Shown here piece by piece: positions 32,812 to 43,098 of a DNA stretch of 64,000 bases. The first letter of the stretch is position 1, and each line of letters opens with the position of its first letter. The DNA comes from Marthasterias glacialis (lineage: Eukaryota; Echinodermata; Asteroidea; Forcipulatida; Asteriidae), in the NCBI GenBank assembly GCA_911728455.2, contig OU452228.1, forward strand, positions 9,472,629 through 9,536,628. The letters are read 5' to 3'. Both the position numbers and the translations under genes were made by a program. The notes under the pieces are model-generated. The model did no database searches and had not been told where the DNA came from. It saw only the letters and a list, made by a program, of their open reading frames with translations.

Positions 32812-33157
32812 AAATCAACCCAACGACTGCGCGACGGCACAGTGCAAAGTTCCGGTCAATTTCATCAAGTTCAGCCGAGGTTCAATAGTGGCATACCAGT
32901 ACAGCTGTGCCAATCCATGCAATGCCAATCCATGCAATGCCAGTAGCATCAATGGTGGCTTGATGACGTCGATAGAGTGCGTCCGGTCAAGGTCAATGAA
33001 ACAGTCAAGTCTGTACAAAACCCGAACGACTTGACAGTCACAAAACATTGCAATTCAGTGCTTCTCGCTCCCTTGACCACTACTTACAATAACAATGTGT
33101 GTGTAGGCCAAAGCTGTATGGGATTTTAACGACAGCAGACTACACAGTGAACGCTTG
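32812..33157 (+). promoter_or_regulatory. Promoter and first-exon block P2 (gene 3)
   Basis: Matches P1 throughout, with a small internal duplication of CAATCCATGCAATGC. First exon ends GTGAACGCTTG/GTAAGT; the acceptor is at 34824. Confidence 0.65.
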
Positions 33158-33423
33158 GTAAGTATTCAGAAGTTGATCAATTTTTCAAAACATTCTGACC
33201 ATGTAAAATTCAAGCAGGGTATTCAATGTTTTCCTAGTTTTCAAGGAGTTACAACATGCATGCAGTCGAGAAACCGTGAATTTTCAAAATGCGAAGAAAT
33301 TGTTACAGGTTTTATAAAAACTATTATCTATTATTTTTATAATTAAGTGATGTTTGAAGCTTTGCATGGTGTGCAGGATAGGAAAATATAACTAATAAAC
33401 TAGTAAAATGTGCGGGTATTACC

Positions 33424-33606
33424 ATGTATAAATCTCTTTTGGGAGGAGTGTTGGCTCTGAAAAGAGCCGATGTGGACTCGACGTTTCGAACATCATACTC
33501 TGCTCTTTCTCCTGATGAAGACGAGCAGAGTATACTGCTCGAAACGTCGAAACCACATCGGCTCTTTTCAGAGCCACCACTCCTCCCAAACGAGATTTTT
33601 ACATCC
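33424..33606. repeat. Fold-back element with GAAACGTCG core, copy 3
   Basis: Arms of about 75 bp: GGGAGGAGTG..GGCTCTGAAAAGAGCC..CGACGTTTCGA and its inverted partner. The centre reads CTGATGAAGACGAGCAG, AGTATA, CTGCTCGAAACGTCGA. It lies in the gene 3 intron and is absent from the gene 2 intron, so it inserted after the duplication. Confidence 0.82.
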
Positions 33607-34154
33607 CACAAATTTTACTAGTTTACTGGTTATAGTTGCCTATTTCTATAGTAATGCTAATACGGTGGAGTTAGTCATTCAAAAACTAGATAAATCAGCC
33701 CAACAATATGTGAACGCCACTTTTTACAGTGAGGTGAAACTGTATACTTTTTCATTTCTACCAAGCAGAGAACACGTCATTGTATAAATAACCGATAAAA
33801 TGTGTACATAAAAGTTATTGTTGTCAATAATTTTGATCAAGAATTGTGTTGTTAGGAAAATTAAATAATTCATGTTATTAACTGAAAGGGGCACAGCCCC
33901 CCTCTGCAATCACATCAGTCAATGATCCTTGACCCTTATTGCATTGTAAAAAAACTACTACCTGTGTAATGACACAACATGCCTGTGCCATGATATCCCC
34001 GGCCAGAAAGCTCTACAAATAAATGATACGATGAACCCAGGGATATGTGTTAGTATATCACTCATAATTAAGGATAAAAAGGTTATGACATTAGAAGACT
34101 GGCGTGCACTGTTCCTATGTGCATAAGTAAAAAGCATGGACAGAAGGGCAAAAG

Positions 34155-34516
34155 TACGGAAGCGTACTGCCGCCACGTGAATAAAAACAATTCGCACTCG
34201 TGTACGTGCACGTTAATTAACGTGCACGTACACGATATGTTTTCGTGTATGTACACAATCTCTCATGTACGTACACGATAAGTTTTGACTTATTGTGTAT
34301 GTATACACGATAAGTTTCTTAGTTATCGTTTACGTACATGAAACGTTTGGAATCATCGTGTATGTACACGATAAGTCGAAATTTATCGTGTACGTACACG
34401 ATAAGTTTTGACTTGTCGTGTACGTACAGAATAAGTGCAAAGTCAAAACTTATCGTGTACGTACACGATAAAAGTGAGAATTTGTTTTATTCACGTGGCG
34501 GCAATACGCTTGCGTA
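34155..34516. mobile_element. Palindromic-satellite TIR element, copy 3
   Basis: TIRs TACGGAAGCGTACTGCCGCC and inverted partner; near-perfect 6-bp flanking repeat (CAAAAG/CAAAAC). About 12 palindromic units inside. Located in the 5' UTR intron of gene 3. Confidence 0.87.
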
Positions 34517-34848
34517 CAAAACGGCAGAGCTACAATTGATATTTAAAAAGACAACTAAAGTCCGTAACAATAACTTTCACAGTGACAATAAAACTAGGAA
34601 ATTCTAAAAAGTACTTTGAAGTTAATCATTTGAAAATCAAAACGTCGACCGGGGATTGGAACTCAGGTATATGAGTTTCGATGTTATATTGGTTACGGCA
34701 GACATAAGGTATTTCCCTTCAAACTTGCTGCATTTATGGTACTGATGGTTAAATTAAAAATTTAGGAAGGATTTCTTCATTTTAACTATAAGTTTATCAT
34801 CTTGCTGTTTCATTTATATTACAGGACTCCAGCAGGCAATCAACGATA

Positions 34849-35757
34849 ATGGCTGATGATATGAAACGAATCTTTTTGTGGTGCGTACCACGTACAGTAT
34901 CCACCGCCTTGGTCAAATGTCTCAGCTTTGTTGAAGGCCTTCAGGTGGTTATCGAGCCTTATGAGTGTGCTTACCATTTAGGACCAGAGAGAAAGAACCA
35001 AAATCCAGACTTGACGGACCCGTATGAGAAGCGCTTGCAGGAGATACATTCAGTCCCTGACGACGACGAGGTCCGTGGTTATGATAAGTCAGTCTGCACT
35101 TACAGCTTTGTTAGGGATGAACTCCTATCAGCATCTTATAAAGATACCAAGATCCTACTTTGTAAGGACATGGCTCACTATCTTAATGCTAAGTACCACA
35201 TGCTTCCTAAAGGATTCAGATATAGCTTCTTGATTCGCCATCCTGCAAAGGTTTTCTTATCAAGAAAGAAATCCTTGACCAAAGTATTCGACAAAGAAGT
35301 GGATTTGCTTAAGTTGCCAATTTCGTCGTTTTCTGCTGGATATGGGTTCAAGGAGCTGTACGAGTTGATAGAGTATGTGGAGAAAGACCTTCATCAAGAG
35401 CCCATCATCCTCGACACTGATGACCTCTTGGCTGATCCAGCAGGCATCTTGTCTGCCTACTGTCTTAAGATGGGTATTCCATACAAACCAGAGCTTCTGT
35501 CTTGGGAAGCAGGAGGTGAAGTCGCCGAAAAGTGGGTTACATCGAAAACACTTAGAATGTCCAATAAGAGAGTTGGATTTTTTGATAACGCTTTTAGTAG
35601 CACTGGGTTTTCTAGTCCAGCACCTCCCCCTGCCTTGGACAGCCTACCTGCAGATGTCCATACTTGTGTAAGAGCTTCAATGGGATACTACGAAAAACTT
35701 CGCTCAAAACGAATCACCCCTCTGTCCGAAGTATCATCAAAAGCTGAACTGTCTTGA
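34849..35757 (+). CDS. Sulfotransferase-like protein, gene 3
   Basis: 302 residues, single coding exon, same start context as gene 2 (ATG 24 bp after the acceptor). Motifs PRTVSTALVKCL, IRHPAKVFLS and TDDLLADPAGILSAYCLKMG are retained. Differs from gene 2 at scattered positions (for example YHLGPER for FHSGPER) and stops at SKAELS. Probable recent duplicate with the same predicted PAPS-dependent activity. Confidence 0.9.
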   Translation: MADDMKRIFLWCVPRTVSTALVKCLSFVEGLQVVIEPYECAYHLGPERKNQNPDLTDPYEKRLQEIHSVPDDDEVRGYDKSVCTYSFVRDELLSASYKDTKILLCKDMAHYLNAKYHMLPKGFRYSFLIRHPAKVFLSRKKSLTKVFDKEVDLLKLPISSFSAGYGFKELYELIEYVEKDLHQEPIILDTDDLLADPAGILSAYCLKMGIPYKPELLSWEAGGEVAEKWVTSKTLRMSNKRVGFFDNAFSSTGFSSPAPPPALDSLPADVHTCVRASMGYYEKLRSKRITPLSEVSSKAELS

Positions 35758-35894
35758 CACGAACTATAGGTATCTTAGTTGATTATGAATAATGTATAAA
35801 TGACGGGGTTTTTTTAACATAACGTGATGGAGGCACCCACTTTTTATTCAAGCATAGCATATCATAAAAATGTAATAATGGAGTTGTTCCTGCC

Positions 35895-36165
35895 TTTGTG
35901 GCTATGTCAGGGATGAGCTCTTACATGCATCTTATAAAGATTCAAAGTACTTTGTAAGGATATGGCTTTCTGACTTGATGCTAAGTGCTCCCCTTTGCAA
36001 ATGATTCGAACATAGCTCTTGATTTGTCATCCTGCCAAAATTTTCTCATCTTGGAAAATATTACTGATCAACAGATTTCGGTGAATCGTCGGACGATTTG
36101 CTGATGTTACCATCCATGGTGTTTCCTGCTGGTTTCGCTTTCAAGTTTTAAAGAGTATGTCCCTT
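35895..36165 (+). pseudogene. Sulfotransferase-like relic D (middle part)
   Basis: Same segment and same position relative to its parent gene as relic C, and the flank after it (GAGTATGTCCCTTT, then TTTATGGCC) also matches. So gene plus relic was duplicated as one block. Broken by small deletions. Confidence 0.87.
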
Positions 36166-36467
36166 TAAAAAAAAAACATTTATGGCCTTTTTCATTGGTC
36201 AATTAATACCCATTATAGTTGACTGTTTTTCTGTTGATAGTGTCATTTGTCTTATCATTTTGTCATCAACAGCTTTTCTCGTTTCTTTGGTTTTTGGGAT
36301 ACTGTACTCCAGCTATATTTATGGTTTTAATGTTTACAATGCAATGCTACCGGTAGTTATATTATATACATATGATTTGTATTTTAATATTATGCTTTTT
36401 GTTTCATAAGTGTGAATAAGTGTTTTATTGTCTGAAGATTTAAAATAAAAGAAATAAAATAATAAAT

Positions 36468-36520
36468 CAAGAGCCTATCATCGACACCAATGACCTCTTG
36501 GCTGATCCACCATTGTGTAC
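36468..36520 (+). pseudogene. Sulfotransferase-like relic E (short)
   Basis: GAGCCTATCATCGACACCAA then TGACCTCTTGGCTGATCCA match about 17 codons of the IILDTDDLLADP region, and similarity stops on both sides. Confidence 0.75.
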
Positions 36521-37151
36521 AAACGGTGTTCAGTGAGTTTTTTATAAGACATAATGTTGAGTATGTGAAGGGTAGGCCTACCTATGTAGTCTTTTTCCGA
36601 ATAATCTAGGCAACTTTGTTTCTTGAAGTTGATTAAATGTTTCGTCTATGTGATTTGGATTTAATCTCAGTTCCATTTCAACCGATTCTGCTCTCCTATA
36701 AGCTCCTAACATAGACGCCAAGGATTTCTTTTATTTTCTTATTTGTGCATATATTTTGATGTACCAAATTTAAATGTTCACATTTAATGGTTGATGTTTT
36801 GTTATTAATGCTTCACGCGATGTAATTGTTTCGTTTTTAATCTCTGCAATTCAGCCAGTTTGTTGTAATCGTGACTTTTAATAAACCTTTAATGAATGAA
36901 TGAATGAATGAATAACTTAGGCGCCATGTGTTTTTTTCTGATTAACAAAACAAAACTGAGTTTAAATACACAAAAAACAACAACAGGGTTTTATTCTGTA
37001 CCAATCACTTTAAAGTTGTGTACATAGAGAATGAAATAAAAGGTTTAAATGAAATGTCATCATATCAAAAATATTCTGTTTATTATGAGGGGCCGTTTTT
37101 ATGTGACTAAACTACCGCTTACAAATATACATTACTAGACTAAGTATTTAA

Positions 37152-37369
37152 GAGCAAAACCATATATTTAATGGCAAAGCCATACATCTATGTTGAAAAC
37201 CAAACAATGAGGACGAAATCAAATATGAAGTGGACCAAACCAATAATACAAAGGACCTAAATGAAATATGTAAATGATCAAAAACAAATATAATAATGAA
37301 CGATCAAAAACAAATAATGCCAATTGATCATACAAGTATAAAAATGATCAAAAACAAATGGTTTTGCTC
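37152..37369. repeat. 220-bp fold-back repeat, copy 3
   Basis: Perfect 12-bp TIR GAGCAAAACCAT. Precedes P3. A (TGAA)n run lies upstream at 36893-36914. Confidence 0.8.
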
Positions 37370-37550
37370 TTAGATGTTAAGTTAAGTGATGTATATTTAG
37401 AGGTGGTATTTTAGTCACGTTACACCCCTCTCATAATAAACAGATTATCGATTAAAAAGAGGTTTTGACTTTTTCAATGTTCACTGACTGCGCTTAACAG
37501 CCATCCATAGAATACGCAAGGCCACGCGTGAGGGCGCCGAAGACATCAAC

Positions 37551-37825
37551 TCAATGACTGCACGACGGCACAGTGCTAAGTTCCGGTCAATGTCATCGAG
37601 TTCAGACGAGGGTCAATGGTGGCATAATACTACAGCTGTGCCAATCCATGCAATGCCAGTAGCATCAATGGTGGCTTGATGACGTCAAACGAGTGTCTGT
37701 CCAGTCAAGGTCAATTAAATGGTCAAGTCTGTACAAAACCCGAACGACTTGACCGCCGCAGACCATTTTAGCTCAGTGCGTAAAATATTTGAGTTGAGGC
37801 CAAAGCTCTGTGGGATTTAAACGAC
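37551..37825 (+). promoter_or_regulatory. Orphan promoter block P3
   Basis: Matches P1 up to GTGGGATTTAAACGAC, then diverges just before the first-exon/donor sequence. No coding copy follows. Confidence 0.6.
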
Positions 37826-38223
37826 TGGAATTTCAACGTGAAAATTTCTGCTCAATCCGCCGTATGAGTCAGGAGACAATAGCGAAAAACCATTTACACT
37901 TTTCAGCATGTAAACACATTGTCCTTTTCCAGTGTTACAATCGAAATTAAAATCGGGGGTCTTCAAATTCTCTTTTCTCAACTTTGGCAGTATTTCAGAC
38001 AGGAATATTTCTATGGAAGATTGCTACTGGTATGAACTTCGTATTCAGTAAGCTTTCAGACTGATACTAATATATAAAAATATCGATGAATGCCAATCCT
38101 GAATTTTCCTTTGTACTAAATGATTTTTTTTTATATATATAGGCTGGGAAAACATATAAACTATGAAGGGCCGTATGTGACTAAATTACCACTTATAATA
38201 TACATTACTAAACTAAATATTTA

Positions 38224-38447
38224 GAGCAAAACCATGTATTTAATGGCAAAGCCATGCTTATATGTTTAAATGTTTAAAACCAAATATAAAGTACAAAATC
38301 AAATACATAATGGACCAAACCAATATCATAAACGACCAAAATGAAATATTTAAATGACCAAAAACAAATATAGTAATAAATGATCAAAAACAATCATATA
38401 AATGATAAAACCGAGTACATAATGATCAAAAACAAATGGTTTTGCTC
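38224..38447. repeat. 220-bp fold-back repeat, copy 4
   Basis: Ends GAGCAAAACCAT and ATGGTTTTGCTC. Precedes the module interrupted at 38958. Confidence 0.8.
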
Positions 38448-38957
38448 TTAGATATGAAGTTCAGTAATGCATATTTATAAGTGGTAATTAATTTAGTCAC
38501 GTACAGCCCCTCCTAATGAACAGATTATCGATTTAAAAATGGTTGTTGACTTGTTTTATGGTTCACTGACTGCGTTTAACATCTATCTATACACACGCAT
38601 GAAGGCCACACGTGAGGGCGAAAAAGACATCAACCTTGGGGGGGGGGGGGGGGTTCTCTGTATAATTAATTCATATCTCCATTTTACAGTAATTACTTAA
38701 ATTTAACTTACATATCCTCTTATTGGATTTCTATTTTTATTATTCGAACTCGTTTTACTGGTCCTATTTTTTCCATCTGGATTTTCTTTTTGCTTCTTGT
38801 TGCTTTTAAATGTCTTCATCTTTTGACTTATTTATTTATTTTACCTTGTATATTGTTCACATTTTCGCATGTTTTTATGCCACACGGCCCCTTGGAAAAA
38901 CAACCTTGGTTGAATGGTTTACCGTGTATAAACAAGTTTAAATCAAATAAATAACTA

Positions 38958-40037
38958 GAAATTTAGAGTTTGTGAACAAACTCACGGTGTTCGGCTTAAT
39001 TACGTAATTTTAAGGTCATTATTGTGTGCAGGTTTTTTGTCTTTTTATGCTATGCTGACGGGCGAAATATTTATTTGAACTTTTTTATCTTTATGCATGA
39101 GGGTTTGTCATATTAAACTTCAACTTCCGGTTTGACAGGATTTAAAGGTCAAATGGGGTCACACTTTGTGCATAATATCTAGAATTGCCAGAGAGCTCAA
39201 AATTGATGTAATGATTATTAATGTACCACGTTTCATTAATAAGATACACAATTTTGTATGTACAAACTTATACTTCCGGTTTCGACCGGAAATGAAGGTC
39301 AAATGAGGTCACACATTGTAAACAATTGTAGAATCGTCGAAGGGCCTTAAAATTAAGTTATTATATTAATACACAAAATAATATTATTCAGATACGATTT
39401 TTTATAAAACAAACTACTACTTCCGGTTTCGACCGGAAGTAAAGGTCAAATGGGGTCACACCCTGTGTAAGATTTGTTTAATACTTCATGACCTTTCATA
39501 TGGTGTAAAGATCATGTATGTAGCATATCTGATTCTGGAGATATGAGTATTTTAATAGAAAACTTCAATTTAATATAATGACGTCATCGATGACGTCATC
39601 ATTCCAAATTTTGTTCTTTGTCATGTACACGCTTTGGTCTAAGTACGTGGTAAGTTTCAAGTCCGTACATGCTCTTTTTTTTGAGATAGCAAAATAAATT
39701 TTTTTTCGACCTCGTGTACCATTTTCGTTGTGACGTAGCTATGACGTCACACATCATATTTTTAGAATGCTCTTGAGTTAAAAAAACATTATGCATTGAA
39801 CATTTTTTCATATTTTCATTCACTTAGGCTCTAGAGCCCAAAATAACATAATTTGTTACTTTAACTTCCGGTTTCGACCGGAAGTAAAGGTCAAATGGGG
39901 TCACGTTGTGCACCGCATTTGTAGATCTTTATAAGAGGTTTCATGTAAAAAAAGAATCTTGAACGTAGCTCTTTTGGTTTTGAAGATATGATTTTTTAAA
40001 TTATTTAAGGTTTATTTAACGTTTATTTAACGTAATG
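38958..40037. mobile_element. 1,080-bp insertion with a 24-bp target duplication
   Basis: The 24 bp at 38934-38957 are repeated exactly at 40038-40061; other module copies have this sequence once, so the ends are firm. The insert has no coding frame. It contains four spaced copies of a unit with a hairpin (ACTTCCGGT, loop TTCG, ACCGGAAGT in the best copies) followed by AAGGTCAAATGGGGTCACA, near 39122, 39271, 39419 and 39862. The left end has an inverted pair GAGTTTG/CAAACTC, and the right end a short repeat GTTTATTTAAC. A long target duplication with a short 3' repeat fits insertion by a LINE machinery. Confidence 0.8.
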
Positions 40038-40070
40038 AAGTTTAAATCAAATAAATAACTAAATATATCA

Positions 40071-40289
40071 ACCCAATGACTGCATGACGGCACAGTGCTA
40101 AGTTCCGGTCAATTTCACCGAGTTCAGCCGAGGTGCAATGCCAGTAGCATCAATGGTGGCTTGATGACGTCGAAAGAGTGCCTGTCCGGTCAAGGTCAAT
40201 GAAATGGTCAAGTCTGTACAAAACCCGAACGACTTGACAGTCACAAAACATTTTAGCTCAGTGCCTCCCGCTCACATGACCACTAAAAT
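40071..40289 (+). promoter_or_regulatory. Orphan promoter block P4
   Basis: Matches P1 to CCACTAAAAT and is then fused directly to the last codons of a sulfotransferase-like gene (relic F). Confidence 0.62.
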
Positions 40290-40375
40290 CACACCTCTGT
40301 TCGAAGTATCCTCAAAAGCTGAACTGCCTAGACACGAACTACAATTATCTTAAGTGCTGATTATGAATTCATTAC
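40290..40375 (+). pseudogene. Sulfotransferase-like relic F (3' end)
   Basis: ACCTCTGTTCGAAGTATCCT and the following bases match the last 20 codons and early 3' UTR of gene 2 (GAACTGCCTAGACACGAAC). All of the coding region before it is missing. Confidence 0.87.
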
Positions 40376-41999
40376 TACGTCTTATAAAATGACGGTATTG
40401 AATTTATTCTCTGTGTCACAAACACATTTTTGGTTTGTAAAGTTATAAAGGATGCCAGGCAATCGGTAGCGGGTTTAAGAAAGTTATAATAGCCGGTCAG
40501 TTTCGTCCATAGCTACTCTAATTTTTTTTTTTTAGAAAGAGACTTTGGTTCCTAAGTGAAAAAACGGTTATCCTTTCAATGGTCAGGATATTAAAATGTT
40601 TATTTGTTGTCATGTACGTTTGTGTAATAATCCTATCACCTATGTAGAAAGACATTTGTCCGGTAATTCCGTAAACTCCGGGTTTTTTCCTCCTGAAAAT
40701 GTCTTCCTTGGGATACTGTCAAACAAATTAAGAGAAAGTGTGAGTACAAACGTAATGGTGTGAATTTAGGCTAAACCCATTCACTTCTCGGTGTGAAGTA
40801 AGAAAAAAACATCAATGTCACACATCAAGATATGAAGTTTTTTTTGATAAAAGTAAGAAGAGTGCCACGTTATCATACACAAAATAATCTAATAAGCTAT
40901 ATGTTGCCGGTACTGTTCACTGGGCTTCACGCAAACTACTCACTATGAAGAAGGAGAAGAAGAGAATAATAAAATAAAAGTAAAACAAGGTCCCTATTTC
41001 AAATTTTGGTCTCCGTTTACATGACTGTGTTATATTAAACTAATAGTTAATATGCATACAGCCGAGTCTGGCAAAGTTCTATTACTAAACACCGGACCCC
41101 GGGGCAATAAGATTGAGTTTTCAAGTCGGTGTGCTTGTCGTACCATATTTATAGGGTACGGGGAATATCAAAGGTACTCTACAGCTCTTGCAATTTTGGA
41201 TCTACTACGGTCTCCGAAGTAAACGTGATAGTCCTTTTTAAAGATGGGAGAACAAAATCCCCCAAATTCAGACATTCTGGTATTTATTTTGAGATCACTA
41301 CGTAATAACTAATTGTGGAGCACTGTGCAGAGTCCCCAAAGAGCATTGTGTGGTTATCATTCGTTCACAAGTCTATTCTTTGCAGTGTAAACTCAAGAAG
41401 TTTGCAGATTAACGTGGATTGTCTTTTTGTTGTCTTTATTGCCCCAATGGCTGCCCTTCAATATTGCTTACATCCCGGTAAATCCAGCGCTACAGATTCA
41501 ATCCCAGCACATTACCCCCCAACGAAGCTAAGATAATCAAAGCTAATTACCTTTCCAGACGTTGTAGAACGTTTATATTTATCTTTACACAGTTTTGGTT
41601 AATTATCAATATCATGTTTTTACACAGCGAAACGACAACTTGTAGAATAACGCGGATTGATAAAAAAATACTTCCGTGAACTTGTAGCCAGTCTACTTGT
41701 TCGAACACCCCTCAAATCAAGGGATCCCAAAATTAAATTTAATATCAAAGAAGGTTGATGAAATCTTGCACAATCAAGGCCAATGATGCATATGACATGT
41801 AAGGTATTATTAGGTAGCTCTGTAAACCCCCCCCCCCCCCCCCCCCCCCACCCCCACAGTTGTAAGATTGCTGATTGTATAGTAATAAACCGTGCAATCT
41901 AAACCAGACTGAGTCAAGTTTAATAGTTGCCGGAATTCCCCATCACAATATCAGCAAGTTCATCTAAGGCTTGGTCAAAGATCACAACAAGCTTTTATG
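40376..41999. other. Intergenic, no gene recognised
   Basis: No conserved motif. A run of about 24 C lies at 41827-41850. Confidence 0.5.
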
Positions 42000-42084
42000 T
42001 AAAATATAGGCCTACCATGTGAAAGGAAGACAACGCTCAACGTTCACTGCAACTGCAAGCAGCGTTTTCACACCAAAACGTCAA
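42000..42084 (+). promoter_or_regulatory. Probable 5' UTR exon of gene 4
   Basis: Ends ACGTCAA/GTAAGT; the acceptor TTATGACAG lies at 42183. The region is homologous to 28107-28215 before relic B. The 5' limit is arbitrary. Confidence 0.45.
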
Positions 42085-42192
42085 GTAAGTACAGTATATC
42101 ATTATCAACTTGTTGGAAACAACCCCTACTTATTGCTTCTCACATTTATTGATACAATACTTTGTTGTTTTTAATTATGACAGCCATCAAGG

Positions 42193-43098
42193 ATGTCTGA
42201 TGATATGAACAGAATCTTTCTGTGGTGCGTGCCCCGTACAGTTTCCACCGCATTGGTCAAATGTCTCAGTTTTGTTGAAGGCCTACAGGTTGTGAATGAG
42301 CCTTACGAGTGTGCCTTTCATTCGGGACCAGAGAGAAAGATTCGAACTCCAGATCTGACGAACCCGGTAGAGCAGCGGTTGGAAGAGATACTTGACCCTA
42401 CAGGTAGTGACGAAGAGGTCCGTGGTTATGAAGCGTCAGTCTGCACTTATAGCTATGTCAGAGATGAGCTCTTACAAGCATCTTATAAAGATTGCAAGAT
42501 CTTACTTTGTAAGGATATGGCTCACTATCTGGATGCTAAGTATCACATGCTTCCACAGGGCTTCAAATACAGCTTCCTGATTCGCCATCCGGCCAAGGTG
42601 TTCTCATCATGGAAGAATTCATTACGAAAAACATTCGGTGAATCATGTGCCAAACAGATGGATGATTTGCTTACGTTACCAGTCACGGTGTTTCCCGCGG
42701 GGTTTGGTTTTAAAGAACTGTACGAGTTGATAGTGTACGTGGAGGAGGACCTTCATCAAGAAGCTGTCATCCTCGACACCGATGACCTGTTGGCCGACCC
42801 ACCAGGCATCTTGTCTGCGTACTGTCTTAAGGTGAGCATTCCATACCAGCCAGCGCTTCTATCTTGGGAGGCAGGAGGCGAAGTCGCCGAAAATTGGGTA
42901 GTATCAAAGGCACTGAATACTGCCAACAAGAGAGCTGGATTTTTTGGTAAGGCATTTCAAAGTACCGGGTTCCAAAATCCTGAACCTCCCCCTGCCTTTG
43001 AGAGCCTACCTGCGGATGTCCAGGTCTGTGTCAGAGCATCAATGGGATACTACGAAAAGCTTCGCGCAAAAAGAATAAGACCTCTGTCTGTCAATTAG
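42193..43098 (+). CDS. Sulfotransferase-like protein, gene 4
   Basis: 301 residues starting MSDDMNRIFLWCVPR, ATG 10 bp after the acceptor. Motifs: PRTVSTALVKCL, IRHPAKVFSS, TDDLLADPPGILSAYCLKV. It groups with gene 1 (same MSDDMNR start, same CTYxYVRDELLQA) rather than with genes 2 and 3. It keeps a CAKQM segment that gene 1 has lost. Single coding exon, no signal peptide. Last gene of the cluster, convergent with CYFIP. Confidence 0.9.
   Translation: MSDDMNRIFLWCVPRTVSTALVKCLSFVEGLQVVNEPYECAFHSGPERKIRTPDLTNPVEQRLEEILDPTGSDEEVRGYEASVCTYSYVRDELLQASYKDCKILLCKDMAHYLDAKYHMLPQGFKYSFLIRHPAKVFSSWKNSLRKTFGESCAKQMDDLLTLPVTVFPAGFGFKELYELIVYVEEDLHQEAVILDTDDLLADPPGILSAYCLKVSIPYQPALLSWEAGGEVAENWVVSKALNTANKRAGFFGKAFQSTGFQNPEPPPAFESLPADVQVCVRASMGYYEKLRAKRIRPLSVN

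Noticed and set aside
33500-33550. Active hammerhead ribozyme
   Set aside because: CTGATGA and GAAAC are present, but helix II is separated from CTGATGA by four extra bases and other copies have CTGAAGA. Kept only as a resemblance.
28491-40289. The repeated modules as an LTR-type element
   Set aside because: No terminal repeats, primer site or polymerase motifs; the blocks are gene promoters plus fold-back repeats carried by segmental duplication.
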